A DNA stretch of 64,000 bases from Oscarella lobularis (taxonomy: Eukaryota; Porifera; Homoscleromorpha; Homosclerophorida; Oscarellidae): contig NC_089189.1 in assembly GCF_947507565.1 (NCBI RefSeq), forward strand, positions 620,001 to 684,000. Direction: 5' to 3'. Below, in pieces: positions 47,801 through 59,636 of this stretch. Under the pieces are notes generated by a model. The model made no database searches. It was given only the letters and a program-made list of their open reading frames with translations, and was not told where the DNA came from. Made by a program: the position numbers and the translations under genes. Position 1 is the stretch's first letter; each line of letters starts with the position of its first letter.

Positions 47801-48941
47801 GCCACGCAAACTAAAAAACTCGTACTGCACCTTAGAAACTAGGTCCGGTTGCTTGGACTTAGTGTCAGCTGAAGTACTCTATAAATACAAAAAAATATCG
47901 TGAGAACAAAACGTATTTGCTAATGGTGGTTCAGTATGAAAAGGAAGTGGATGCTTGGCCATTGTCTGTTCATTGCCTATTGTGCATTATGGTATACCTG
48001 AACGGTAAGAGACTTAAGAGTAATCCCAATGACGAACGGTTTCTTGGGAACCGATACCTGAAGACAGAGATTGTATAATAGGTATCACATGCCTTCAATT
48101 TTAGACAGAAGGAGCTTACTTTGTCTCTGTACAAAATGTGGATGTTCTCAAACGTCAACTAAAAAAGCAGATTAAGAATAGAAGGGACGAAATCACGGCT
48201 CACAGCCAACCTCAATGTGGCGCAACGCATAATTCAGAACAGTGTCCCAAATACTCCAAGACTGATTAGATGACTCGCCTGCAAAGACGTCCTATCTATA
48301 GACACATGATACGTTTGGCCATTTTTTGAAAAAACCTGCTTGCTGCTTTCTATATTCCTCGGCTGCTTCTTCAATTTGCTCGATCTGCTTCCTCTTGATC
48401 AATTCCTTCACTCTAGCCTCCAAATCCGCATCGTAGGGCTTAGCTACGACCAGAAATCTCATTCCGATTATTCGTAACAACAAAGGGATACCTTCGTTTG
48501 GTTCAACAACGACGTAAAGACCGCGAACGCGAACGGAAACGTTGCCAGTACTGAATATCGTGCTCCAGGGTATTCTCAAGTCGAATTCCTCTACCCATCA
48601 GAGAAATAGGTAGCAAATATCGCAGAAAACTCGTATCTCACGTACCTAGTACGCCCATGGTGACCTGCACGGGCCACCCAAGATCGGCCTGCAGTGACGC
48701 ACGAACTTAGGTGGATTATACTAGGAGGATAAGAATCTACTTGCCAGTGCCTCTGGTTTCACGTCCAGCGGGCCGAGGTGAAGGTGTCCTGAAGCCTTTG
48801 TTACAGCGATTTACTGGTGTGATCCTCCCTGGGGACCTCACCTCCAAATATCGATCCGCGAACGTTAACGTCTTCCACATTCTTGACAAATCGAGAGAGC
48901 TGACGGTGGAGAAACCAGACAGCGAGGTCCTTTATGGACAT
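35860..48941 (-). CDS. VPS13A/C-type bridge-like lipid transfer protein
   Basis: Very large multi-exon gene. The ATG at 48941 opens MSIKDLAVWFLHRQLSRFVK, the chorein N-terminus. It is followed by HLHLGPLDVKPEAL (the second intron has a GC donor at 48743-48744), IPWSTIFSTG and YDADLEARVKELIKRKQIEQ. One huge exon, 41616-46826, carries the middle, including PPEREQMYRAIGHD, like MTPEEKDKLYTAIGYS of human VPS13A. Just upstream of it is a 57-nt in-frame intron (46827-46883). Small exons at 36-41 kb give the adaptor-binding and C-terminal parts, with GVTGLIRQPYKG and EGASGFFKGLGKGLVGTVAR near 36.5-36.7 kb and RVRPPRL, the A/C-type ATG2_C/DH-like signature. The final exon ends at a TGA at 35860-35862. 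Role: moving phospholipids at membrane contact sites. I did not resolve every small exon. Paralog A versus C cannot be decided and may predate their split. Confidence 0.93.
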
Positions 48942-50173
48942 GATGGAATTCTGGAATTCACGTGACAAACCCGGACATATATTTATTTACATTTATTGAA
49001 AATTGAAATTGAACTCATTAGAACGAGTCTCTGTTATTAATTTTGTCCGCCCGCCAGTTTATGCATCCATGTTAGCATGACCCAGGTCGCACCACGTGGA
49101 GGTCTGGATGCTTTAGCGACCCAAAAAAAAGGGTGCGTACTCCCTTGCTGCGAGTCCCAAAGCTTGTGTACACTCTGCTCGACCACCAAGAGCGCATGAG
49201 CCGACGCGTCCATTAGCGGAGCTATAGACCGGAGTCTATGGGTGATGCTCCACCAAGCGCACTTGGCGGCATCCCGGCCACGCCAGCCCCTACAGGTCTT
49301 ACACAGAGTGATTGCTCACAGAGTGCCTGTAATCACTGACGCGCCGTTGCTCCTGGACAACGTACGCCCAATAGGTGACGCTCGCAGCTCCGGGATCGAG
49401 TCTGACTCTGGACCGAGCGCACAAGTTCAGAACTCCAGCTAGCGAAGGAAGTAAGCACGATCTGACAGCAGCAATGTACCCGCTTTATATAGTGGACTTG
49501 GGGCACTCTAAATGTTGAGACGGTCGCATTTTCTAGCAGCAACACCTCGTTTTTTACCATGATTGCGCTCTTCTGACATTTCTGCCACGTTTAGGATGGT
49601 AACGACGAGTTGTGAGGAAGGCTGCACTCAATTTTGAGACAAACGGAGAAAAAAGAACGTTGATTCAAAATGCCGGTGGCGTGAGGATACGTGACGCCCT
49701 TTTCCCGCACGTGATCTAACGCACGTTGCACCTCGGGGCCTCTCCTAGCTCTTTTCTCGCTGAGCTTCGTGCCATTGCTATATTTTGATGAAATTCATTC
49801 TGTCGACAGAGATCAGCTTTCTTTCTCCCAGAAATGACGTCATGAACGACGAAAATGCGAAGACCTACCTCGACGAGAACGTACAGTCTACAAAACTGCT
49901 CGGCGAGCCTCTTTTCCTGCACAGAATTGCTCTAGATTTGCAACAGGAGCATAAGAGTGACATTTTGGCTTGCAATCATGAATGAACGAAGTGCAAAGCT
50001 TCAGAAATACATAGAAGAATGACAATTATGAGATTTGATGCGGTTGAAACAGGCGGTCGTATAAAAGAAGGACGAAAAAAGAGGCGTACAAAGACGTTTA
50101 AACAAGGTGCTTGGCCTGAATCAATCAGAATATCCTAGAGACACTGATAAATTATTATTATTTAGAAATTCAC
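48942..50173. other. Intergenic, 1.2 kb, GC-richer unexplained segment
   Basis: Upstream of VPS13 and downstream of the death-domain gene. The part at about 49050-49450 has different composition from its surroundings and runs of punctuated sequence (GACCCAGGTCGCACCACGTG; ACTCTGGACCGAGCGCACAA) that read like the edge of a non-coding RNA or an old repeat. There is no sustained frame and I could not identify it. Confidence 0.4.
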
Positions 50174-50547
50174 TCAGTTTCTGTTGCCTTCAAAAACTGC
50201 AGCTATTTGAGCTCCATAGCCTTCGTTCTTCATTGCTTTAATAAGATGCCTTCTAGTCGCCTTCGTATGGTGCTTGTTTGCCCAAGCGTCCAGCATACTC
50301 TGAGCTCGATCCCGATTATCTCTCTCTTGCTCGAATCCGTCCAGGTCATATGATTGGAATCTGGGCTCCGGTCCCAAAATGTCACCAATTCGTCGCCAAT
50401 GCAATTGAATCCTCTTCGCCACTTCGATCCTTTCATCCCGAGTCACTTTCGTGTCAAGGTAACCTGCACAGATTAGATACATTGTAGCTATAGTGTCTTG
50501 CTCAGAGTCAAGGCAATCGTCTACAGTCCCAAAGCCTTACCAGCCAT
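50174..50547 (-). CDS. Death-domain-only protein, truncated paralog of the adjacent caspase
   Basis: Exons 50541-50547 (ATGGCTG, 7 nt) and 50174-50463 give 98 residues, essentially one death domain: RIQLHWRRIGDILGPEPRFQ, then DRAQSMLDAWANKHHTKATR and HLIKAMKNEGYGAQI. It ends with FEGNRN and a TGA where the neighbour continues into its linker and protease domain. First exon, splice phase, the MAG start and the promoter element TTATAAGG (minus strand, about 50627-50634) are shared with the caspase 2 kb away, so this is a tandem duplicate that kept only the adaptor part. By analogy with CARD-only and DED-only regulators it may block or tune caspase recruitment; that is inference. No catalytic activity is expected. 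Confidence 0.85.
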
Positions 50548-51575
50548 TCAAATGACTTCTGGATTCAGATTGACGGCAGATTGGATTGACAGATCGACAA
50601 CAAGGGACGAAGGTGTGAACGCACCTTATAACGTACGCTATGACCACAAAAACCGTTCAGATGGCCACAAAACGACTCGACGGCTTCGACGGCGGGCGAG
50701 GAAATGTCGCCATCTCTTCTAAACTTCGGAATGTGGGTCGTTTAAGTATTCGTATAGGCAAGAGAAAGGGCACAGACGAGCGACGAGAAGAAAGATCGAA
50801 GTCCGCCGCTAAAAAATCGCCCTAATTTCCTCGATCGCCGCTACCAATCGCCATAATTTCCCTCGCTACTCGAAGCTAAACGAAGAACAAAGCAGGATCT
50901 GCGGAATATTTTCGATTGAGCCTTGTAAACTCGAACGGGGGCCCCCTTCACAGCGAGAACGAATGGACGACACTAGATATATTGACGTCGAACAATTAGC
51001 GATTAGCTACATCTCTCCTCCTCCCACGTCCTCTTGTTCGGCTAGCCGCCGCCAGAAAACGTATATAGCAACGTATCGAGCATCTCTCGATGACATACGG
51101 AAGCAGAGAACAATTTCTGCTCTAGATTGAAGTTTTCCTATAGGTTCATCATGCTTAGTAGTTTCTGAACGATTTACAGAGGTCTATACCTGATACTAAG
51201 TTGTCTTAGCTAATTTGGTTGTGGCATTTCTTGGTATCCTTCCAGGGGAATCTTCATTTCCTGCGTTATTTCACCAGGGTTGATTTTTAACGGGACGGTG
51301 TCTTGTGCTGTTGTTTGAGAATGATGCTGGGCTCTGCTCGTGCGATCTGGTCCAAATGCGTTGCTTCCGTCGTCCTGTAGTCGGACTTGCTAAGCCACAT
51401 ACCTGTATGCTGTCGAACAGAAAACAGAAAACTTGGATAGATCAACGTAGACCAAAAGAACTACAAAGATGACAAAATTCTCTAATTCTTCTGCAACATT
51501 AGAGCTACTGTTTGTACCTTCAACGCAACAAAAAATCGAAAAAGTGGCTAAAAAAGACAAAGTGCACAAAAGAAC
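50548..51575. other. Intergenic between the two death-domain genes
   Basis: About 1 kb containing the promoter of the death-domain-only gene. No gene seen; the remnant of a lost caspase domain was looked for and not found. Confidence 0.45.
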
Positions 51576-52760
51576 TTACTGAGGAGGTACATAGTTACAA
51601 AGATAGAACTTTCCTCTCAGACTGGAGACAAATTGAGGAGCTTGCATCACTTCTGAGCCGCCTAGATCCATATGCCCACGATCTTCTGAAACCAAGCGAT
51701 TCACCATACAGTGAATCGCAGCCACATCACGACGGGTGTAATACTTCTTGATCACTTCGACCAAACGAAGCATATACCAGGAGCCGCGACTCGTTTCGCC
51801 AAGATAACGAAACGACCGATCTCCAAACGACGAAGAGTACCCAATAAAGAAATCGGCGCTATTGGGCATGGATGGAATACTGATAAGGTCAGATTCAACG
51901 GGAGGAGAACTCTCCTCGCTTTTATGGCAATCCGAGGCCACAGTACCAGCATGCCCTTCGCCGCGGCACGCTTGGAAGAAAAAGAGCTTAGGCTTGCCTT
52001 CCAATTGCTTGCTCTTGAAAAGATTTAGAATGCGAACGATTTCGATTTCTTCATTGTTGACATCGAAGAATGAGGATTCGTTGCCGTGGGACATGAGAAT
52101 GAAAACGGAGCAGGAATACCCGGTGAAGTCCTCGTGGACGAATGAATTCACCGCGTCAAGAATTTGATCTTTGGTTTCGTTGACTATTTGAATTTGGCGC
52201 TGACTGGAGCCTCTTTCAAATTTCATATCTTCGTGGAAGATCTTGACAAGACGATCACCGTCCTCCTTGGAACCGATTCTCTCTTTGGAATTTTTGGATT
52301 TAAAATTGTTGACAATTAGAATCTTGCCAACGTTTTTCTCATACTTTGTGATGTCTTCTTCTTCTTCAGGCACACCATCGCTCCTAACTTCTATTGGAGT
52401 CGGTTGAGCAGAACTAGCTTTGAAAACTTCGGAGATTTGTTCTCCATAGCCTTCCTCCTTCATTGCTTCAATAAGATGCTCTCTAGTCGCTTTCGTGTAG
52501 TGCTTTTCTGCCCACGCTTTGAGCATATTCTTAGCTCGCTCGCGATCATCTCTCCCTTCGCCGAATCCGTCCAGTTCATGCGATTGGAATCTGGGTTCCG
52601 GTCCCAAAATTTCGCCAATATCTCGCCACCTCGTTCGAATCCTTTTCGCCGCTTCGATTATTTCATCCCGATTCACTTTCAATTTGGTGTAATCTGCAAA
52701 GATTAGCTTGCTAGATAGATTCAAGTCAATCGGCTACGGTCCTAAGGCCTTACCAGCCAT
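51576..52760 (-). CDS. Death-domain-containing caspase
   Basis: Exons 52754-52760 (ATGGCTG) and 51576-52693 give 374 residues. N-terminal death domain, about residues 10-95 (RIRTRWRDIGEILGPEPRFQ, ERAKNMLKAWAEKHYTKATR, EGYGEQI). After an acidic linker (PEEEEDITKYEKN) comes the caspase fold: GKILIVNNFKS, IGSKEDGDRL, then FILMSHGNESSF with the catalytic His and KLFFFQACRGEGHAG with the catalytic Cys in QACRG. The small subunit has SADFFIGYSSSFGDRSFRY and GSWYMLRLVEVI, ending KFYLCNYVPPQ. Candidate processing Asp residues lie in the SDCHKSEESSPPVESD linker. Both catalytic residues are present, so it should be an active initiator-type cysteine protease in apoptosis or immune signalling. Fusion of a death domain to a caspase is known outside vertebrates. 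The final codons coincide with a GTAAGT, so a further small 3' exon is possible. Confidence 0.93.
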
Positions 52761-52903
52761 TGAAATGACTTCTGGACTTCAGCAGAGATTGACAGATTGG
52801 CAACAAGGACGAAGGTGTGCCCTGGAAGGTGTCAACGAGTGTACCTTTATAACGTACGCTACAAAAAGCCCTGAGCAACAGGAACCGAGCAACAACTGCG
52901 AAA
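52761..52903. promoter_or_regulatory. 143-bp divergent promoter, caspase and IQCE
   Basis: The two ATGs (52760 minus, 52904 plus) are only 143 bp apart. On the minus strand a TTATAAAGG element at about 52843-52851, in the context CGTACGTTATAAAGGTA, matches the element upstream of the death-domain-only gene. Confidence 0.6.
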
Positions 52904-55900
52904 ATGGCCACAAACGGCTATTCAGACGATGCGTATTCCGAAGTTTCAGAAGAGATTGCGACAATATCGGTCGGTTCCCTTCCTCGTCCGCCGTCAAAAC
53001 CGAAAAACGTCGGACGATCGGTGACGAGGAGAAGTTCAAAGATCGGTAAGCGCCGAAACCGTCGCACAGTCAGACCAAAGAGACCCGAGAGTCTCTTTGC
53101 AACCTCTCACAGCAGTGCGTTATGCAGTCATCGCTTCTTCGCTTTAGATTTTTCCGTCGTAACTAAGCAACATCATGCCTAGTAGAACCGTAGTCTCTAA
53201 ACGACCAGCAAAGCTCTACATACTTGATTCTAATAATGAGACCTGTTGTCTTACCTGATAAACTACTGATTGATTTTTTTTCCCCAGTATCTCCCTATGC
53301 TCCCCCGCGTCCTTCCGCTCCGACGCCCGGCTCTGGTCCTCGCGGGGGACAATTCGTCCCTGGCAAAAAAATGGCAGCCCCGACCTTCGCTACAGCAGCT
53401 GGCAAAACGGCTCGCGAACATTGGCTATCAGCGTTGAGAGCGGATCGTGGAAGAGGGCTGAGCAGCGAGGGAACGAAGGCGAGTACGTGGATGGGAGGAA
53501 AACCTGAGTCTGCTACATCAGCCACAGCAGTAACGTCGTATCTCAAGGATCTGATGACGGTACTATATGTTGAACTGTATATCTGGGCCAATAGAGATTT
53601 CATCTTAGTCGAGGAGCAGCGATTTCATGGGGAAATCGATGCAGCGAACAAGAACCAGGAGTGCAGCTGGTATGTATATATTGCTGATGCTGATGGGATT
53701 CAAAGAGACAGTCCTATGTTTGTTTTTTAGGTCTGCCTGGGCTCAAGTCACAGGAAGATATGTACGACGAGATCCAAGAGTTGAAAAGGGTATTATGGAG
53801 TAGTGGGTTAGGAAAAGGTCGGCATTGTCTTCACTACACACAGGTTCTTGTGGCCGAAAAAGAAAGCAAAAATATATTGGTAACCAGAGTGAGAAGACAG
53901 GAAGAGGAACTACTGAAAAAGGCAAAGAGATGTGTATAGACTCGCATTTCCTAGGGCTGACACCCCTCCTTTTGCTTTTAGGATAAACAAATCGAAGACA
54001 TGCTGAGTTCAGGCCAAGTAGCTGTAAGCCAACTATTGCTTCCATTGGCCGTTATTTATTCTTTTGCTTTTAGCGATCTGATCTCACACGAACGTTGACG
54101 CAAAGGCGTACCGACTCTACGGCAGCGGTGAGTAAAGCAATGAAGCGTACAGTAGGAAAACGTCAGCGATTGCTCCACTTTTCAAGGCTGTGACATCTCT
54201 GAAACAACAAGTGCACAGTATAGAAAGAGCTCTTAGAGAAAAAGAAGCCGCTTACAAGTAGAAAAGTTATTTACTGTACGTACAAAAGTCTCGCTATTGT
54301 TTTTTTGTCCAGCAAACTGGCTAAAGATCTCAAAACGACAAATATTCAAGAATTAGAAATTCAGGCAGAAATGTATTATAGCGAAGTACGGGCCTACATT
54401 TAAAATATGACGATTCCTCCACGTGTAAAATTCAGGTACTGCGATTAAGACGTGTCATAGAAGAAAGACCAGCCACTACGTATGATTCAAAGTAAAATTT
54501 GGCTTGTTGGGTAGAGCGTGGTTTTTCAAATATATCGTTCAAGGGACGTATCAAAGGAGACGCGTACTAAAATGAAGGCGTTGAACGCCGCCGTAATTCG
54601 ATTATCAGGTTTTGAATAATATAATAATTGGAGATTATATCCACTGACTTGGATGTTGATAGCGTCGAATAAAGAGCTCGAGAGCGAGAATGCATGCCTC
54701 AAAGGAGACTTAGAAAGAGCAATGAGAACACCGCAAGGAAAAGGAGATACTTTGACGAGTAAGCCACCACAAGTTGGAAATAAATGGGAACCAAGTCATC
54801 TGTCTTATCAGAAACGAAGGGCGCGGTAGAGGACAAATACGCCGACTACAATCGATCGCAGATGCTGTCTCGGCTAGTGCAACTGGAAATGGTATAGAAT
54901 CTCACCTACTGTAGTGTCCATTAGGTACCCCATAGAAGGTCTTATAACCAAAGAATCGACGACTCGTTTGTTAGTCTTATGAGCGGTTTTTTAGGAAGTA
55001 GAAAGTCTCGAAAGTAGGCTAGAACAGTCGTCTCGAGAAGCGAGTGTAGCTGAAGCCGGTCGCCAACACGACGTTCAAGGTATGCATCGTGACGTGAGTG
55101 ACGCTGCTATACGTTCCCAATCTGCTTCGCAGAACTCGAAGGAAGTCATAGCGAACTCAAGAAGCGAATAGCCGAAATGGAAGAGTCCCAAGAGAATTTC
55201 GTCGCCGAGCGAACGAAATTGAGAAACGTGATACGAAAATTGAAGGAAGATCGAGCATTCTATCGTACAGCAGCTGAAACGACAGAGTAGGTGCTCTAGC
55301 TTATTGCATGGGGAATGGTACTACTGTATTGCGTGTTTCTTACGAAAGGAGTAGCGTGAAGGATATGGAAGAGAAGTTGAGGACTGAACGCGAGGCTAAG
55401 GAGACGCTTGACGGACAAGTAGCCGAGCTTAGGGAAATTCAGCGAAATGATGAAATGGCTAGGGAACATGCAGCGCAGCGTAGAAAGTAGGAACGTCAAT
55501 TTAAGCTTCGATCACTCGTAGACAATTAATTGAAATAAGGAGGCATTTATCTGGCGACTTGGAGAAGAGGGACGAGCAGCATAGGGCCGCCGTAAAGTTG
55601 CAAGATCAATGGAGAAAACACAAGGCGAACGTAAGAGATTCGATGTGGAAGCATTAGCGTGTGCAGACAGTTGGCCAGTCCCTTCTAATTTCACTGTAAT
55701 TTATTACAGGAAAGAACAATTGGCCACTCCCTTGTAATTTTCTCGTAATTTATTACAGGAAAGAACATTTGGCCACTCCCTTGTAATTTTCCTGTAATTT
55801 ATTACAGGAAAGAACAGTTGGCCAGTTCCTTGTAATTCTTCTGTAATTTATTACAGAAAAGAACAGTTGGCCAGTCCCTTGTAATTTTTCTGTAATTTAT

Positions 55901-58900
55901 TACAGGAAAGAACAATTGGCCAGTCTTGTAATTTGACTGTAATTACAGGAAAGAACAGTTGGCCAGTCCCTTGTAATTTCACTGTAATTTATTACAGGAG
56001 ATAACAGTTGGCCAGTCCCTTGTAATTTTCCTGTAATTTATTACAGGAAAGAACAGTTGGCCAGTCCCTTGTAATTCTCCTGTAATTTATTACAGAAAAG
56101 AACAGTTGGCCAGTTTCTTGTAATTTTTCTGTAATTTATTACAGGAAAGAACAATTGGCCAGTCTTGTAATTTACTGTAATTTATTACAGGAAAGAACAG
56201 TTGGCCAGTCCCTTGTAATTTCACTGTAATTTATTACAGGAGATAACAGTTGGCCAGTCCCTTGTAATTTTTCTGTAATTTATTACAGGAAAGAACAGTT
56301 GGCCAGTCCCTTGTAATTTCACTGTAATTTATTACAGGAGATAACAGTTGGCCAGTTCCTTGTAATTTTTCTGTAATTTATTACAGGAAAGAACAGTTGG
56401 CCAGTCCCTTGTAATTTCACTGTAATTTATTACAGGAGAGAACAGTTGGCCAGTCCTTTGTAATTTTTCTGTAATTTATTACAGGAAAGAACAGTTGGCC
56501 AGTCCCTTGTAATTTCACTGTAATTTATTACAGGAGAGAACAGTTGGCCAGTCTCTTGTAATTATTCTGTAATTTATTACAGGAGATAACAGTTGGCCAG
56601 TCCCTTGTAATTTGTCTGTAATTTATTACAGGAAAGAACAGTTGGCCAGTCCGTTGTAATTTCACTGTAATTTATTACAGGAGAGAACAGTTGGCCAGTC
56701 CTTTGTAATTTTTCTGTAATTTATTACAGGAAAGAACAGTTGGCCAGTCCCTTGTAATTTCACTGTAATTTACAGGAGAGAACAGTTGGCCAGTCCCTTG
56801 TAATTTCCTGTAATTTATTACAGGAGAGAACAGTTGGCCAGTCTCTTGTAATTATTCTGTAATTTATTACAGGAGAGAACAGTTGGCCAGTCCCTTTGGT
56901 ATTTTCTGTAATTTATTACAGGAGAGAACAGTTGGCCAGTCCCTTGTCATTTATTACAGGAAAGAACTGTTGGCCAGTCCCTTGTAATTTCACTGTAATT
57001 TATTACAGGAGAGATTGGCCAGTCTTTTGTAATTTCCTGTAATTTATTACAGGAAAGAACAGTTGGCCAGTCCGTTGTAATTTCACTGTAATTTATTACA
57101 CTAGAGAACAGATGGCCAGTCCCTTGTAATTTTCCATTAATTTATTGCACTAGAGAACAGTTGGCCAGTCCCTTATAATTTTCCTGTAATTTATTACAGG
57201 AAAGAACAATTGGCCAGTCTTGTAATTCTCCTGTAATTTATTACAGGAAAGAACAGTTGGCCAGTCCGTTGTAATTTCACTGTAATTTATTACAGGAGAT
57301 AACAGTTGGCCAGTCCCTTGTAATTTTTCTGTAATTTATTACAGGAAAGAACAGTTGGCCAGTCCCTTGTAATTTCACTGTAATTTATTACAGGAGATAA
57401 CAGTTGGCCAGTCCCTTGTAATTTTTCTGTAATTTATTACAGGAAAGAACAGTTGGCCAGTCCTTTGTAATTTCACTGTAATTTATTACAGGAGATAACA
57501 GTTGGCCAGTCCCTTGTAATTTTTCTGTAATTTATTACAGGAAAGAACAGTTGGCCAGTCCCTTGTAATTTCACTGTAATTTATTACAGGAGATAACAGT
57601 TGGCCAGTCCCTTGTAATTTTTCTGTAATTTATTACTGGAAAGAACAGTTGGCCAGTCCCTTGTAATTTCACTGTAATTTATTACAGGAGATAACAGTTG
57701 GCCAGTCCCTTGTAATTTCCTGTAATTTATTACAGGAGAGAACAGTTGGCCAGTCTCTTGTAATTATTCTGTAATTTATTACAGGAGAGAACAGTTGGCC
57801 AGTCCCTTGTCATTTTTCTGTAATTTATTACAGGAAGGAACTGTTGGCCAGTCCCTTGTAATTTCACTGTAATTTATTACAGGAGAGATTGGCCAGTCCC
57901 TTGTAATTTCCTGTAATTTATTACAGGAAAGAACAGTTGGCCAGTCCCTTGTAATTTTTCTGTAATTTATTACAGGAAAGAACAATTGGCCAGTCCGTTG
58001 TAATTTGATTGTAATTTAGTACAGGAAAGAACATTTGGCCAGTCCCTTGTAATTTTTCTGTAATTTATTACAGGAGAGAACAGTTGGCCAGTCCTTTGTA
58101 ATTATTCTGTAATTTATTACAGGAGAGAACAGTTGGCCAGTCCCTTGTAATTTGTCTGTAATTTATTACAGGAGAGAACAGTTGGCCAGTCCCTTGTAAT
58201 TTTCCTGTAATTTATTACAGCAAAGAACAGTTGGCCAGTCCGTTGTAATTTCACTGTAATTTATTACACTAGAGAACAGTTGGCCAGTCGTTTGTAATTT
58301 TCCTGTAATTTAGTGCAGGAGAGAACAGTTGACCAGTCCCTTGTAATTTTTCTGTAATTTATTACAGGAAAGAACTGTTGGCCAGTCCCTTGTAATTTCA
58401 CTGTAATTTATTACAGGAGGGAACAGTTGGCCAGTCCCTTGTAATTTGTCTGTAATTTATTACAGGAGAGAACAGTTGGCCAGTCCCTTGTAATTATTTT
58501 GTATGATTGAGGAAGAGAAGAATACTTGATCATCGATGATAATATTCATCATCATCACCATCAAGTACCCTTCTCTTTTTTCCTTCACGTTGCACTCTGC
58601 TTTATATTTTACGTTTACACCTGCAATTTCATGCAAGACAAACCGAGACATTTTTCCAAACTAAAACTTGTTTAATTGTCTCACGCGCACGCTTATGATT
58701 CGAATTTTAGCCTATTGATTATTCTTTTAATTCAGAAGCGGCAGACGAAATTTGAGCAGGAACAGGAAGAGGTGATCTCGTTTTGAGTTATTTTACCACT
58801 TCTCTTTTTCCTGCTGTTCCCAGGCGGCTGTCGAAATACAGTCGGTCTTCCGCGGACACTTGAACAGAAAGAAGCGGCTCACGTCTATGGAGAAAACGCT

Positions 58901-59470
58901 TGAAAAAGACGCACCGCACGTAAATGGCACGGATGACGACGAACTAGATGAAACTGCAACGGACATACAGTCAGCCATCAGAGGTCACCTAGCAAGGAAA
59001 GAGGCACTCTCCAAGACCCAGGCTGTTTACAAATGGTATGTTTTTTTGCGCACAATTATGCACTTGGTTTCTACCAGGGCTTTAGGAATTCGGCTGAGAA
59101 TGGAGGTCCCAGGTGGAATTCGTTTAATTCTGCAGGTGATGGTAGTCACCTGTGGGGCTTAGGTAGTGCTAAGATCTGATTTGTTGACCGTAGATGGTTC
59201 TAGCTTCCAGGAAGAATTCCTTGGTGACGCTACGAGTACAAAGTCGAGATCAGCGTCACCTCCAGCGTCGACGGCTCCAAATCGAAATCGTTTGAGCAAA
59301 AATTCGAATCAGAAACTTTTGGCCAGTAATAAAAACCCCGCAATTCCTTTAGCCTCTTCCGATTTTATCTTCTAGAGCATCCTAATACGACTGGCAATTA
59401 TAGGAATAAAGAAAATGAGGAAGAACGGAGCGAATCTGGTATCGTAGATGATGAATCAGAGTTGTGGTAA
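52904..59470 (+). CDS. IQCE: IQ motif and coiled-coil protein, IQCE-like
   Basis: Start MATNGYSDDAYSEVSEEIAT. Short exons joined by small introns carry an N-terminal basic part, TAREHWLSALRADRG, then a coiled coil: MYDEIQELKR, RRQEEELLK, DKQIEDMLSSGQ, AVTSLKQQVHSIERALREKE, KDLKTTNIQELEIQAEMYYS (like KTTNLEEMRIAMETYYEEV of human IQCE), LNAAVIRLSASNKELESENA, RLVQLEMEVESLESRL. IQ motifs follow: AAVKLQDQWRKHKAN (exon ends 55630), AAVEIQSVFRGHLNRKKR and ATDIQSAIRGHLARKE (58736 onward). The acidic end ESGIVDDESELW resembles the human DDVNSDDSDD tail. Known role: ciliary-base EVC zone, Hedgehog signalling. The intron 55631-58735 (3.1 kb) is a minisatellite and splits the IQ region. Exon details between 53.5 and 55.6 kb are approximate. 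Confidence 0.85.
55662..58497 (+). repeat. 49-bp minisatellite array, about 58 units, inside an IQCE intron
   Basis: Unit consensus: GAACAGTTGGCCAGTCCCTT, then GTAATTTTTCTGTAATTTAT, then TACAGGAAA. Each unit holds a perfect 7-bp-arm palindrome CTGTAAT-TT-ATTACAG and ends in a pyrimidine/AT stretch plus ACAG|G, the look of a 3' splice site. Many stretches alternate two unit types (TTTCACTG ... GGAGATAACAG and TTTTTCTG ... GGAAAGAACAG), a 98-bp higher-order repeat, clearest at about 57240-57700. Some units are shortened by 10-20 bp. The host intron is about 50 times longer than its neighbours because of this array. Confidence 0.95.
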
Positions 59471-59636
59471 CACCGGGTCCCCCTCACTACTGGCAGAAAT
59501 GCACCCCCACATTTATTAAATCATAATTAATTTTTATACATTCTAAATTCTCTATCGCTGCACGTGCGGCGGTGCTCCAAAAAATAACGAATTGCACTTT
59601 TTAAAAATAAGTGATTTTATTTTCGCGAATTCTCGT
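59471..59636. other. Convergent 3' ends of IQCE and MGAT1
   Basis: 166 bp between stops; AT-rich, with AATAA-type sequences on both strands. Nothing else seen. Confidence 0.5.

Noticed and set aside
53224-53290. Independent gene starting between the first two IQCE exons
   Set aside because: The region is intronic; the acceptor CCCCAG at 53287 links the first exon (phase 1) to the next in frame.
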